Shown: positions 17,495 to 26,771, numbered from the stretch's first letter. The stretch: 64,000 nucleotides of DNA from Paenibacillus nanensis (GCF_003583765.1 NZ_QXQA01000002.1:703452-767451), one strand, 5' to 3'. The notes: generated from the sequence alone by a model not told the origin. Translations and numbers: made by a program.

Positions 17495-18889
17495 TTATTT
17501 CTTATAGACTTCATCAATTGCCGCCTGGAAAGGCGTCTTATAAGTCTCGATAACCGTGGATACGGATTGGCCTTTGTTAATCTCGTCAGCGAACTCATAA
17601 TACGGCATGCTTGGGAATGTATTCATATTGTCGAGATAGAATCTGTTCGTCCCTAATCGAACATTATTGATATCATCTTCGTTCGTAAACATCGACTCGT
17701 ACCAGCCTTGAAGAGGGAAATCGTAAATCGTTTCGTAATCTTCAATCTTCTCCCAGATATAGATAAGCTGCTCAGGATTCGGAACCGCTTTCGGAATAAC
17801 CATAGCCCCTGGATTGGTATCAGGCGTATAGAAGACAGAGCCATTCGGACCTTTAGGGAATGGAATAAATCCGATATCGAAATCTTTCATGTCGTTCTTT
17901 AAGCCACTAGCCTCGTATACGCCGCTAAAATACAGCAATGTGTTGCCTTGGCGGAAAAATTGGCTTGGTTCCGTCCAATCGCCGCCCTCGGACGGTCTGG
18001 CAAGTTTTTCGGTTGTCAGTCTGGAGATGAAGTTCAAAGCCTCGACGGTTTTGGGATCATCCAGGTTTTGCTTATCCTCTTTCGTCAAGCTCGCTTCGTT
18101 GGAAGCAAGCGCCGCATCCAGAACCCCGGCACCCGCCAATCCCCATGTATCAAGCTTTCCGTCGTTATTCGTATCTTTATTAGCCTCTTTAACCACTTGA
18201 ATGAACGTTTCCCAGTTCCAGTTATCTTCATCAACGTATTCTTGAAGCGGCTTCAGGCCGAGATTGTTCATCAACGTACGATTGTAGAAAAATCCAGTCG
18301 CTCCTCCCGGATACCCGCCAAAACCGTAACCTCTGCCGTTATAGTTCATAATTCGATTTGTTACATCCGGGTCGAATACTTTGTCGTTTTTTGTATATTC
18401 GTCAACCGGCCACAACAGATCTTGGCTTACTAGCGCAGGAATGGTGTACGATCTGCTTACAGCGATGATATCGCCTACCGGTTCTCCGGCAAGGAGCGAT
18501 GCCGTAACCTTCTTCTGATATTCGGCGCCGTCGATGACGACATATTCGACCTCGAAGTTATGTTTTTTCTTCAATGCTTCCAGGTTCTTCTTCCTTTGGA
18601 TATTATCAGGGTTGTCTTCTCCGATTTCCAAACTCCAGAAGTTTACAATTTTAATCACTCTGCCGCCCATATCGAAATCCATCTCCGGCGTTTCCTTGGC
18701 ATCTCCCTCGGCTTCACCAGTGTCAGTGTTCTCCCCGGAAGCATTCGTCGCAGCCGGATCATTTGACGGCCCTTCGGTAGCTGCATTGGTGCTTCCCGGA
18801 TTGTTTCCGCCATTGTTTCCGCTGCTGCAAGCCGCTAAAGAAAAGATCAACATCAGACTAACAAGCAGCATAACCAGTTTATTTTTCAT
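17495..18889 (-). CDS. Extracellular sugar-binding lipoprotein heading the uptake operon (464 aa)
   Basis: The lipoprotein signal ends in FSLAAC (Cys about 22 from the chosen start) and is followed by an Asn/Gly/Thr/Glu-rich linker to about residue 70. The rest is a family 1 solute-binding fold, with YPGGATGFFYNRTLM and FRQGNTLLYFSGVYE. The start is ATG at 18887-18889, six bases after AGGGGG. An ATG two codons upstream is too close to the ribosome site. This is the first gene of the long minus-strand operon that runs to about 6.1 kb. It is preceded by a 390-bp divergent promoter region containing a cre-like site and a palindrome. Confidence 0.88.
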   Translation of the reverse strand: MKNKLVMLLVSLMLIFSLAACSSGNNGGNNPGSTNAATEGPSNDPAATNASGENTDTGEAEGDAKETPEMDFDMGGRVIKIVNFWSLEIGEDNPDNIQRKKNLEALKKKHNFEVEYVVIDGAEYQKKVTASLLAGEPVGDIIAVSRSYTIPALVSQDLLWPVDEYTKNDKVFDPDVTNRIMNYNGRGYGFGGYPGGATGFFYNRTLMNNLGLKPLQEYVDEDNWNWETFIQVVKEANKDTNNDGKLDTWGLAGAGVLDAALASNEASLTKEDKQNLDDPKTVEALNFISRLTTEKLARPSEGGDWTEPSQFFRQGNTLLYFSGVYEASGLKNDMKDFDIGFIPFPKGPNGSVFYTPDTNPGAMVIPKAVPNPEQLIYIWEKIEDYETIYDFPLQGWYESMFTNEDDINNVRLGTNRFYLDNMNTFPSMPYYEFADEINKGQSVSTVIETYKTPFQAAIDEVYKK

Positions 18890-19016
18890 TTTCATCCCCC
18901 TGAAATAAAATGTAATCGCTGTCATTTGAAATCGAACCAATCACGGCTATTCCTCATGTGCTGCTATCCTCCCAGCACCACTCACCTCCTGGCCGCTCCA
19001 ATATCACCGAGTGAGT

Positions 19017-19030
19017 TGAAAGCGGTGTCA
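19017..19030. promoter_or_regulatory. cre-like CcpA site
   Basis: TGAAAGCGGTGTCA matches every position of the relaxed consensus TGWNANCGNTNWCA and 12 of 14 of the stricter Weickert form. It lies about 130 bp upstream of the first binding lipoprotein and 250 bp upstream of the AraC gene. CcpA control of sugar uptake would be expected. Confidence 0.5.
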
Positions 19031-19157
19031 AATTTAATACGCATCGTGCATGGGGCGAAATCCACATCGCGTCCCCTCTTGGTCTTTTAAAATCATAGTG
19101 TAAAAAAATGATTCAAACCTTCAATTTATAGACATGGGTCTAGCATGATTTAGTCAT

Positions 19158-19171
19158 TCGTTAAATAACGA
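19158..19171. promoter_or_regulatory. 14-bp palindrome, possible operator
   Basis: Six-base arms TCGTTA and TAACGA flank AA in the divergent promoter region, 109 bp upstream of the AraC gene. It could be the binding site of a local regulator. AraC proteins more often use direct repeats, so this is uncertain. Confidence 0.25.
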
Positions 19172-19279
19172 TTTTCAATATGTTTTTTAGTACATTTTTG
19201 GTTGTATGCTCAGCTATTTCCTACAGCTAAAATATAAATGAAACCGCATACAACTATTACAGAAAAGGGGTATTGTTGG

Positions 19280-20212
19280 ATGTCAAACATGCGAGGAAAT
19301 GCTGTGAAATCGAAGTCCATGGATCATTTGCCGTCTATGAATAGCGAGATTGTGGATAGCGTTTATTTGAGCTGGTTCACAAATGACGAGCACTTCCCGT
19401 TTTTTATTCAATATGGCGGGCACGAAGAGGATACCTCCCTCCATAAACATGATGACTTTACCGAACTCGTGATTGTCTTGAACGGGAACGCTACCCATAT
19501 CGTCAATTCTGAAACTTATTTTATAAAGAAGGGGAATGTATTTGTCATTAACGGCGCTACTCCCCATGCTTACCAAAATCCGCATGAATTTAGAATTTGT
19601 AATATTATGTTCCGGTCCGAAATCCTTCGAAGCGCCGGTCCGGATTTAAGCAGCTCCAACGGCTTTCAGTCCCTTTTTGTTTTGGAGCCGTTTTATCGCA
19701 ATATTCATTCTTTTCAAAGCGGGCTTAGTTTGTCGATTCCATGTATGGAACACGTCTCATCGATAATCGCCGAAATGATCAACGAATATAACGAAAAGCA
19801 GCAGGGCTATCAAACCATGCTCAATTCCCGGTTTATGGAACTCGCCGTCTACTTGTCCAGGCAATATGACAATCAGGAGAATGGAACGGACAGCAACCTG
19901 ATGCATTTGGCGAATGCGGTCTCCTACATTGAAGACCATTATCTGGAGCCTCTTACGTTGGAGGAAATCGCTGCCAGATCCAATATTTCGGTTCGGCATC
20001 TGAATCGGATCTTCCAATCCTATTATCAGACGACGCCTATCTCATACCTTCAACGTCTTCGTTTGGAGCGGGCCCGTATGCTGCTCAGGCAAAGCGGGCT
20101 CCCTATCACCAAAATTTCATACGAATGCGGATTTAACGACAGCAATTATTTCACTCGTAAATTTTCCAAGACTTACGGACTTTCACCCAAGGCATTTAGA
20201 CTTAGTCAATGA
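19280..20212 (+). CDS. AraC-family transcriptional regulator with cupin-like sensor domain
   Basis: The N-terminal half (about 30-180) is an AraC ligand-binding cupin, with HKHDDFTELVIVLNG and HAYQNPHEFRICNIMF. The C-terminal 100 residues hold two helix-turn-helix motifs, including LTLEEIAARSNISVRHLNRI and YECGFNDSNYFTRKFSKTYG. The start is ATG at 19280, nine bases after AAAGGGG. An ATG 14 codons upstream lacks a ribosome site. It is divergent from the uptake operon and convergent with the GH3 gene, and it probably activates one or both in response to a sugar. Confidence 0.9.
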   Translation: MSNMRGNAVKSKSMDHLPSMNSEIVDSVYLSWFTNDEHFPFFIQYGGHEEDTSLHKHDDFTELVIVLNGNATHIVNSETYFIKKGNVFVINGATPHAYQNPHEFRICNIMFRSEILRSAGPDLSSSNGFQSLFVLEPFYRNIHSFQSGLSLSIPCMEHVSSIIAEMINEYNEKQQGYQTMLNSRFMELAVYLSRQYDNQENGTDSNLMHLANAVSYIEDHYLEPLTLEEIAARSNISVRHLNRIFQSYYQTTPISYLQRLRLERARMLLRQSGLPITKISYECGFNDSNYFTRKFSKTYGLSPKAFRLSQ

Positions 20213-20250
20213 TTGTTATAGACTAGGTATGGGTATCAAATTACGCGAGG

Positions 20251-20297
20251 GCGCCCCGGTAAATGTCAATCAGACATTACCGGGGCGCTCCTTTTGG
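20251..20297 (+). terminator. Strong terminator after the AraC gene
   Basis: A stem of about 16 bp with one bulge (GCGCCCCGGTAA and its complement) ends in TCCTTTTGG. It lies 39 bp after the AraC stop, in the convergent gap before the GH3 stop. Confidence 0.75.
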
Positions 20298-20353
20298 CTA
20301 ACTGTACTATTTAATTAAAATGCCTGTTCCATAAGACTAGTTTTCAAGTTTAT

Positions 20354-23275
20354 TTATGCTTTGTCGGCCATCATTCGGAACCATGAGAGAGATACTGGAC
20401 CATCCAGGATTAAGTATACGTCTCGCCTTCCGGTAGCGCCTGTCAGCCCGCAAGTAAAGCTCCGCCAGTCCTTTTCTCCGCCAGCCGGAATCTTGCACTT
20501 GCCTGCGATTGGACCTTCCGGTCCATTCAAGCGAACCTCAACCACAGCATCCTTATTGGCGGCTGCCCGCAGCTCGAACGCGGAGATCCTTGTACCCAGC
20601 TCTGCATCATGGAATGCAAGCCAGCCCTTATCGCCGTTCACGGCTATGGCGCTTCCGCCTTCGTTGCATTCACAGAGATGAATGCCTTGATACGTATCGT
20701 AGTTTGCCGCCAGCGTCACTCTCTCAAGATCTCGCGGCGGAATCGTCTCCCCGACGACTGTAAGGCTGCCTTCAAGCCGCAAATCGGCGGAAGAAGCGCC
20801 GAGCATGACGGTATATGTTCCGCTTTCTATGCAGAATCGCTCGCGCGTCACATCCCAGATGGCCAGAGATTCGAGCTTCAGCTGGAACGTCACCTCCGCA
20901 GTCTCGCCCGGAGCCAGCGCGATGCGTTTGAAGTCCGCCAGCTGAAGGCGCGGGCGCTTGACGCGGGATTTGTCTGCGCGAGCATAAAGCTGCACAACCT
21001 CTTCGCCTTGTCGCTCGCTTATGTTCGTCACGCGGCATGAAACTTGAACTGCCGCGTCTGTCCCGGCCTCAGCGCGGTTCGGCGACAGCTGCAAGCCTTC
21101 ATAGCGGAATTCGCTATACGAAAGGCCGTGACCGAACGGATACAGCGGTTCGCCCTCGAAATATTGATACGTTCGTCCGCCGCGGATGATGTCGTAGTCC
21201 ATGAATGGCGGCAGCTGGTCGACGGACTTGTACCACGTCATGTTCACTCGGCCTGCAGGATTGACGTGACCGAAAAGCACGTCCGCCACAGCATGGCCGA
21301 GCTCCTGGCCTGCATGGGACGTGTAGATAATCGCCTTCGCCTTCTCCTGTAAAGCGTTCAAGGCGAATGGGTAACTGCCGACGACTACAACAATCGTGTT
21401 CGGATTCTCCTCAATTACCGCAAGCGCAAGCTTTTCCTGCGATTCCGCCAGCGCGATGTCGGGCCGATCCATCGTTTCCTTGCCGTTGATCAGCGGATGA
21501 TTGCCGACAACTACGATCGCCGCATCGGCGCCGCGGGCCGATTCGACGGCCTCGTCCACGCCGCTCGATACGCGTTCAAACTCGAAAATGTCGGCATGCG
21601 TTCCCGCAACCGAACTCGCCACCTCCGCTGCGCCTCCGACGTTAATGTCGTTTGCGGTTTCAGCCGCCAGACCGTCACCGACAAGCAGTACACCCGTCTC
21701 GTCATCAACCGTTACAGGCGTTCCGTTCCAGGTCGAGGCGGTTACGAGTGAATGGTCCTGATCTACAGAGCGGATCTGGAACGCTTCCTTCGTAAACCAC
21801 TCCCAAATCCGATGGGCCGACGCTTGCAAATTTTTGTCGTCCGTTGTTACATAGAGGCTGTTGCGCAAAGCAAATAAGGTATGGCTGCCACAGCCCCAGT
21901 CCGTTATCTCAAATACATCCCCATCTTCCGATCTCTCCGCGCGAGCGGCCAGAGGAGCCTTTGAATCGCCGCTTAGCCGGACATACCGCCCGCTGCGTGC
22001 AGCCCTAATACGCACGCGATCGTTGCCTGCGGAGTACGGCACCTCGACGCCTGTCCCCTCTGCAGCCAATCTCTCGCTGATTCCCTGCAATGGAGTAACC
22101 GCATAAGGTAATGTGCCGCTGTACCAATCACGATATACGACATCGGCAAGCGGGCCGATGACGGCAACCTTGCTCAGCTTGTCCGCCTGCAGCGGCAGCG
22201 TCTGCCCTTCGTTCTTGAGCAGCACGACGGCTTTCTGCACCGCCTCCCTTGCGAGCTCCGCGTGCTTCGGATGGAGGATCGCCGATTCGTCGATCGCGGC
22301 ATACGGATTTCGCTCCGGCGGGTTGAACTCGCCGAGCCGGAAACGAACGCGAAACGTGTTCCGAAGAGCGGTATCCAGATCATTTTCTGTCAACAGCCCG
22401 TCCTTCAACGCTTCGCGGATCGCTTCCGTCACTACTGCCGCTTCGTCCGTAATACTGTCGATTCCGCCTTCCCGGATCGACCTGGCAACCGCCTCCTTCA
22501 TCGTCTCTACGTAACGATGATCCCGCACCGTGCCTGATACGTCGAACGCATCGCTTACGACAAAGCCGTTCATTCCCCATTCGCGTTTCACGATGTCGAT
22601 CACGAGCGGACTGAGGTTCGCCGGCACTCCGTTGATCGCATTGTATGCCGTCATCATCGACTGGGCCCCGCCTTCCTTGAACGGGATCTCGAACGCCTTC
22701 AAGTAATATTCGCGCAGATTTCGCGGATCAAGGCTTACAGATGTATCGCCTCTTCCCGCTTCATTGTTGTTGCCGATAAAATGCTTCAGCGTGGCAGCGG
22801 CCTTCAAGTAGAAAGGATGGTCCCCTTGAATGCCTTGCGTAAGAGCAGCGGCCAGTTTGCCGGCCAAAACCGGATCCTCGCCATACGCCTCTTCCGTCCG
22901 GCCCCACCGAGGGTCCCGCTCCAAATCGACCGTCGGCGCCCACAGCGTCAAGCCGTTAAAATTCGGATTCTGCTTGTAAAAGCCGCGAGCTTCGTCCCCA
23001 ATAGCGCTGCCGATTCGCTTAAGCAACTCGCTATCCCATGTACAAGCAAGACCGATCGGCTGAGGATAACTGGTCGCTTCACCAAGCCAGGCCATGCCAT
23101 GTGCCGCCTCCGTGCCATGCTTGTACGCCTGTATGCCCAGACGCTCTATTGCAATTTGGTACTGCGGCATAAGCCCGATCTTCTCATCCAGTGTCAGTTG
23201 GGAGATCAAGTCGTTCACGCGGTCCTCGAGAGGCGCATTGAAATCCCAATAAAGGCAGTTCTTTTCGGCTGTCAT
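20354..23275 (-). CDS. GH3 beta-glycosidase with inserted and C-terminal accessory domains (973 aa)
   Basis: The order is GH3 N-terminal barrel (about 15-330), GH3 C-terminal domain (about 355-750), fibronectin type III-like domain (about 760-850) and a C-terminal CBM6-like module (about 870-973). The barrel has the substrate-binding KHFIGNNNE-type motif and the nucleophile Asp in GFVVSDAFDV. The GH3 C-terminal domain is split by about 110 residues (about 415-520) that are not GH3 and look beta-rich. No signal peptide is present, so the enzyme is probably intracellular and hydrolyses imported oligosaccharides. The start is ATG nine bases after GGAG. Beta-glucosidase and beta-xylosidase activities are both possible. 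It sits beside the AraC regulator and uptake operon, so its substrate probably comes through that importer. Confidence 0.88.
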   Translation of the reverse strand: MTAEKNCLYWDFNAPLEDRVNDLISQLTLDEKIGLMPQYQIAIERLGIQAYKHGTEAAHGMAWLGEATSYPQPIGLACTWDSELLKRIGSAIGDEARGFYKQNPNFNGLTLWAPTVDLERDPRWGRTEEAYGEDPVLAGKLAAALTQGIQGDHPFYLKAAATLKHFIGNNNEAGRGDTSVSLDPRNLREYYLKAFEIPFKEGGAQSMMTAYNAINGVPANLSPLVIDIVKREWGMNGFVVSDAFDVSGTVRDHRYVETMKEAVARSIREGGIDSITDEAAVVTEAIREALKDGLLTENDLDTALRNTFRVRFRLGEFNPPERNPYAAIDESAILHPKHAELAREAVQKAVVLLKNEGQTLPLQADKLSKVAVIGPLADVVYRDWYSGTLPYAVTPLQGISERLAAEGTGVEVPYSAGNDRVRIRAARSGRYVRLSGDSKAPLAARAERSEDGDVFEITDWGCGSHTLFALRNSLYVTTDDKNLQASAHRIWEWFTKEAFQIRSVDQDHSLVTASTWNGTPVTVDDETGVLLVGDGLAAETANDINVGGAAEVASSVAGTHADIFEFERVSSGVDEAVESARGADAAIVVVGNHPLINGKETMDRPDIALAESQEKLALAVIEENPNTIVVVVGSYPFALNALQEKAKAIIYTSHAGQELGHAVADVLFGHVNPAGRVNMTWYKSVDQLPPFMDYDIIRGGRTYQYFEGEPLYPFGHGLSYSEFRYEGLQLSPNRAEAGTDAAVQVSCRVTNISERQGEEVVQLYARADKSRVKRPRLQLADFKRIALAPGETAEVTFQLKLESLAIWDVTRERFCIESGTYTVMLGASSADLRLEGSLTVVGETIPPRDLERVTLAANYDTYQGIHLCECNEGGSAIAVNGDKGWLAFHDAELGTRISAFELRAAANKDAVVEVRLNGPEGPIAGKCKIPAGGEKDWRSFTCGLTGATGRRDVYLILDGPVSLSWFRMMADKA

Positions 23276-23627
23276 TTTTTCACGCTCCTCTGAAATCCTT
23301 CGTTGATTGGAGGTGAATGCCGTTAACCGTCACATTCAAATGCGTGATGTGTGACTTCTACTTCAAGCATTCATATTTCATTGTAAATCAAGAGCGATAA
23401 GAATACCTCGATTTTCCGGTCTAATAATAGCATTATATAGACAAATCAAATCGAGAACTCTGTGCCCTACAGCGCTTACCGCAAGATCCGCCAGCAATAA
23501 AGTGAATCTCCGCCACAAAAAGCCTTAGCAGCCTCAATATTAGGAATTAACCACTATCAAAAAAAAAAGCGTTCCGAGCTGTTAAGCTCAGAACGCATTA
23601 GAGGTCTTATCATTATAATGCTCTTAA
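23276..23627. other. Intergenic region upstream of the GH3 gene
   Basis: The 350 bp hold the GH3 promoter region and, at 23559-23596, a terminator pointing towards the GH3 gene. I see no reading frame with a convincing start and no clear operator. Confidence 0.4.
23559..23596 (-). terminator. Terminator with ten-T tail
   Basis: Arms of 11 bases with one mismatch (23569-23579 with 23586-23596) are followed on the minus strand by a run of ten T. It would end transcription arriving from the dihydrouridine synthase direction (23.9-25 kb), before the GH3 promoter. Confidence 0.8.
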
Positions 23628-23897
23628 TTATTTCATATATGCTTTGGCCCCCCGATGGTCCCGATTGGGTTCAATTCCTCTACATATGGAATCAGGACGA
23701 ACGGGACACTGCAGACGAGCAGCACTCGAGCGCATGGAGTTACTGCTGCAGGTTGAACTCGTTCGTATCACTCCGTGACAAAGCGTAACCGCCCAGTCAT
23801 ACGACGACGATTCTGCCGACAATGGACGGCTCCAGGAGGAAGCAACGTTCGAAATAACGCCGATCGCCGCTGCGTACAAGGGCTCGTCATCCGACAT
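23628..23897 (-). CDS. Doubtful small open frame between dus and its terminator
   Basis: An 89-codon frame begins with ATG eight bases after GAGGG, 17 bp beyond the dihydrouridine synthase stop, and ends just before a strong terminator. These positions favour a gene. The translation, however, is rich in Ser, Arg and Cys, has no recognisable motif, and looks like a chance frame in GC-rich DNA. The plus strand of the same stretch also has a 45-codon frame. I do not recognise either product. Confidence 0.2.
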   Translation of the reverse strand: MSDDEPLYAAAIGVISNVASSWSRPLSAESSSYDWAVTLCHGVIRTSSTCSSNSMRSSAARLQCPVRPDSICRGIEPNRDHRGAKAYMK

Positions 23898-23914
23898 TGT
23901 GTGCGCCCTCGCGA

Positions 23915-24898
23915 TTAATTAACATTATCATTAGTAAAGTGTTGTAGCACTTGACGTACTTCATCAGTTGACTTCGTTTGCATGAGCTCATTCTTCAACT
24001 CATCTGCCTTATCAAATCCATTAATATAAATCTTGAAAAAACGAAGTAAATGAACAAATGGTCTCGGTTCTAATTCTGTTGCATATTTATCATATAAATC
24101 AATATGGTAGGTTAATAACTCCATTTTTTCGTCTCTGCTATGCGCTCTAGGTGTTTTTTCAAAAGCAAATGGATCTTTAAATATACCTCTACCGATCATA
24201 ATTCCATCAATTCCATATTGTTCTGCCAACATTAATCCTGTTCTTCGATCAGCTATGTCTCCATTAATCGTTAATAGTGTGTGCGGTGCAATCTCATCAC
24301 GTAGCTGTTTAATTTCAGGAATAAGCTCCCAATGAGCAGCCACCTTACTCATTTCTTTCTTGGTTCGTAGATGAATAGAAAGATTTGCGATATCTTGTCG
24401 CAATAGATGCGATAACCACTCACGCCACTCATCAACATGTGTATAGCCAAGTCTAGTTTTTACGCTTACAGGTAATCCACCTGCTTTAGTTGCTTGTATA
24501 ATATCTGCTGCAAGCTTAGGTTGCAGGATAAGTCCGCTACCCTTAGCTTTAGCTGCGACGTTATGAGCAGGACAGCCCATATTAATATCAATGCCTTTAA
24601 ATCCAAGCTTAGCCAAACCTATGCTCATTTCCCTATGATAATCAGGGTTATTCCCCCAAATATGCGCAACCATAGGCTGTTCATCTTCTGTAAAGTATAA
24701 TCTCCCACGTTCACTATATATAGCATCTGGATTACAGTAACCTTCAGTACTTGTAAACTCGGTGAAAAAAACATCAGGTCTACCCGCTTTACTCACAACA
24801 TGACGAAACACGACATTCGTTACATCTTCCATAGGAGCAAGCACAAAAAACGGTTTAGGTAATTCCTTCCAAAAATTTTCAATCAACTTTAATTCCAT
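23915..24898 (-). CDS. tRNA-dihydrouridine synthase
   Basis: This is an FMN-dependent TIM-barrel enzyme that reduces uridine to dihydrouridine in the D-loop of tRNA. The protein shows [12 protein letters not shown] at the N-terminus, the catalytic-cysteine motif [44 protein letters not shown] and the FMN-phosphate motif [12 protein letters not shown]. The start is uncertain. ATG 24898 matches the usual N-terminus ([15 protein letters not shown]) but the ribosome site AGAGGA abuts it. ATGs at 24907 and 24913 are alternatives. The gene is much richer in A and T than its neighbours, which suggests a different origin or history. It lies just outside the left copy of the sigK repeat. Confidence 0.88.
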   Translation of the reverse strand: MELKLIENFWKELPKPFFVLAPMEDVTNVVFRHVVSKAGRPDVFFTEFTSTEGYCNPDAIYSERGRLYFTEDEQPMVAHIWGNNPDYHREMSIGLAKLGFKGIDINMGCPAHNVAAKAKGSGLILQPKLAADIIQATKAGGLPVSVKTRLGYTHVDEWREWLSHLLRQDIANLSIHLRTKKEMSKVAAHWELIPEIKQLRDEIAPHTLLTINGDIADRRTGLMLAEQYGIDGIMIGRGIFKDPFAFEKTPRAHSRDEKMELLTYHIDLYDKYATELEPRPFVHLLRFFKIYINGFDKADELKNELMQTKSTDEVRQVLQHFTNDNVN

Positions 24899-25047
24899 TC
24901 CTCTCATCAGCATACGATAACCGCTAAAACAAACAACATTATAACATATTTTCATCATGCAATTATTAAGCTTGCCTGCAGCCAATGGCCTGAGCACAAT
25001 ACTATTCATCAGCCAACCAAGACACTCTCAACATGTGTCTAGTATGT

Positions 25048-25090
25048 AACATGAAAAAACCAAACGACATCTCTGCCGTTTGGTTTCATT
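25048..25090 (-). terminator. Terminator after the sigK fragment
   Basis: Nine-base perfect arms (25058-25066 with 25077-25085) enclose a ten-base loop, with TTTTTTC following on the minus strand. It ends transcription coming from the sigK fragment whose stop is at 25153. A-rich and T-rich flanks on both sides could make it bidirectional. Confidence 0.75.
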
Positions 25091-25152
25091 TTTTGAAGTT
25101 ACAGCAAATGGTACATCTATTACTAACGGTATTCTGTGCGCTGGGGCTATTA

Positions 25153-25658
25153 TCACTTCTTCGACTTATAAAACTCATGATACAACTTCATGAGCGCTCT
25201 CTTCTCAATCCTTGAAACATAGCTCCTGCTAATCCTCAATTCCTTCGCAATCTCCCGCTGCGTCCGCTCATCCCCGCCATGCACCAGCCCGAAGCGCCCT
25301 ATCACAACTTCCTTCTCGCGGTCATCCAGTATGTCCAAGTTCTTATAAATCGCTCTTCTCGATCTTGAGCTGCACCTTATCCGCAACATCGTCGGACTCG
25401 GTCCCGAGGATGTCGATCAGCGTGATCTCGTTCCCCTCTTTATCCGTGCCGATCGGATCGTGCAAGGATACGTCCTTGCGCGTCTTCTTCAAGCTCCGAA
25501 GATGCATAAGTATTTCGTTTTCGATACAACGGGCTGCGAAGGTCGCGAGTTTCGTGCCTTTGCCCGTTTGGAAGCTTTCGATGGCTTTGATCAAGCCGAT
25601 GGTGCCGATGGAGATCAAATCCTCGAGATCTTCCCCAGTGTTATCGAATTTTTTGACG
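25153..25658 (-). pseudogene. Truncated, frameshifted 3' copy of sigK
   Basis: The fragment encodes everything from [15 protein letters not shown] (codon about 67 of intact sigK) to the stop, in two frames. A 2-nt deletion relative to the intact gene (ATAAATC-GCTC against ATAAATCTTGCTC, near 25348) breaks the frame after KVQLKIEKS. The 5' end of the gene, including the pro-sequence, is absent, and homology stops abruptly at 25658. By-eye comparison with 37191-37698 gives about 34 substitutions in 506 bases (about 93% identity). Nearly all are silent; the only protein changes I see are Gly to Arg in KELRIS and Arg to Lys at the end. The fragment therefore diverged while selected as a working gene and broke recently. 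Confidence 0.9.
25153..25658 (-). repeat. Left direct repeat (sigK 3' part) flanking the dynamin/HerA island
   Basis: This is the same orientation as the right copy at 37191-37698. Both copies end at the same bases (TTATCGAATTTTTTGACG), beyond which the sequences are unrelated. The repeat covers only coding sequence, from inside region 2 of sigma-K to the stop codon. Confidence 0.85.
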
Positions 25659-25814
25659 TTGTGGATACGACCCGATGTCAACTTAACTTTTTTAACGGTC
25701 CAACCGGGTAGTGTTAATATTAACATACGACTCCATTAAACGAACTAAAATCATGCCACTTGTTCAACCATTTCTGCTATCTGCCCCATACCCTAGCAGC
25801 AATCAGGATTTCAC

Positions 25815-26762
25815 CTAATGAAGCTTGGGTAATCTCAGCAACAGGCGATTCAATTCCTCGCGTTCCTCCGCGCTCAATTGGCTCAAACGAATGACAGCTT
25901 GTTGATTGTTACTGTACGTAATGGTAACCGCCGTAACGTTTTTCTCCGATTGTTGTTCTCCTGTAATCTTTTCTAGGCGTGTTGTCTGTTCCAAATCATA
26001 CTCACGTTCTATTTCTCTGATGTATTCCTCCGCAGTACTGCTCGCTTCCGATGTTTTGCCAACTGCCAGGCTCGCAGAAGCCGCCTCTGGCACAAGCGCT
26101 TCCTCGCTCCCTTGGTAGAATGACTTATATTTTTCTATGCATTTGCTGAAATAGAGCTCATATATCTTAACGATGTGATCGCTGCTTTGCTGGATCAGAC
26201 CGCCGTACTTGCTTAAATAATTTTCTATTACTCTGGTACTGCCGATCTGTTGAAACATTTTTTCCAGGCGCGCCAAGGAGCGATCCCAGTTCCAGACTTC
26301 AGGATGAAACTCCATACGAATGCCGCGGATCGTAAAATCAAGGTCCGTGCCTTGTAGCGGAAAATTAATCGTTTTATTGATCAGAATTAGTACCTTATTT
26401 CGAAAGTCCTCCAATGTATGATGAGTGGCGAACACCGCTCTCATTTTGGGGCCATACACCTGCAGCTCCTGGTTTAATCGGAGAGAAAGCTGGTAAATCT
26501 TTGATTTAGCCTTTTCCCTCTCGCCGAGCTGATTCAGATTGAACTCGCCCAATTGGGGCTTGGGACCGAAGGAAGCGAGTAGAGAGGCATTCACAATCCT
26601 TCCTTCCAGCCGAAGCATTTCTTGCAGCTCGCCGTGGAAGGTATCGGTGTATAATTCCAGCTTTCGAATGACCATATTGATGCTTTGCGGGTTGTTCAAG
26701 ATCGTCTGCTTCTGCTTTTTCAAAAAAGTCGAGACATTCTCGGAGATCATTTTGAAATCCAT
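25815..26762 (-). CDS. Island protein 9: unknown, helical (about 315 aa)
   Basis: I do not recognise this protein. It looks alpha-helical for the first 220 residues, then has an Ala/Ser/Glu-rich linker (about 225-265) and a short C-terminal module of about 45 residues with a beta-like stretch (VTAVTITYSNNQQ) and a helical tail ending LLLRLPKLH. There is no signal peptide or membrane helix. The start chosen is ATG 26762 with AGG eight bases before. A GTG at 26771 is also possible. It is the last gene of the nine-gene operon and begins 9 bp after the previous stop. The tail module may bind a partner of the HerA-type ATPase or nuclease encoded just upstream. Confidence 0.75.
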   Translation of the reverse strand: MDFKMISENVSTFLKKQKQTILNNPQSINMVIRKLELYTDTFHGELQEMLRLEGRIVNASLLASFGPKPQLGEFNLNQLGEREKAKSKIYQLSLRLNQELQVYGPKMRAVFATHHTLEDFRNKVLILINKTINFPLQGTDLDFTIRGIRMEFHPEVWNWDRSLARLEKMFQQIGSTRVIENYLSKYGGLIQQSSDHIVKIYELYFSKCIEKYKSFYQGSEEALVPEAASASLAVGKTSEASSTAEEYIREIEREYDLEQTTRLEKITGEQQSEKNVTAVTITYSNNQQAVIRLSQLSAEEREELNRLLLRLPKLH

Positions 26763-26771
26763 GTTCCGCAC

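Larger units (their letters stand above)
18890..19279. other. Divergent promoter region between the uptake operon and the AraC regulator
   Basis: This gap carries the promoters of both the minus-strand operon and the plus-strand AraC gene. It contains the cre-like site at 19017-19030 and the palindrome TCGTTA-AA-TAACGA at 19158-19171. No gene is apparent. I could not place -35/-10 boxes with confidence. Confidence 0.5.
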
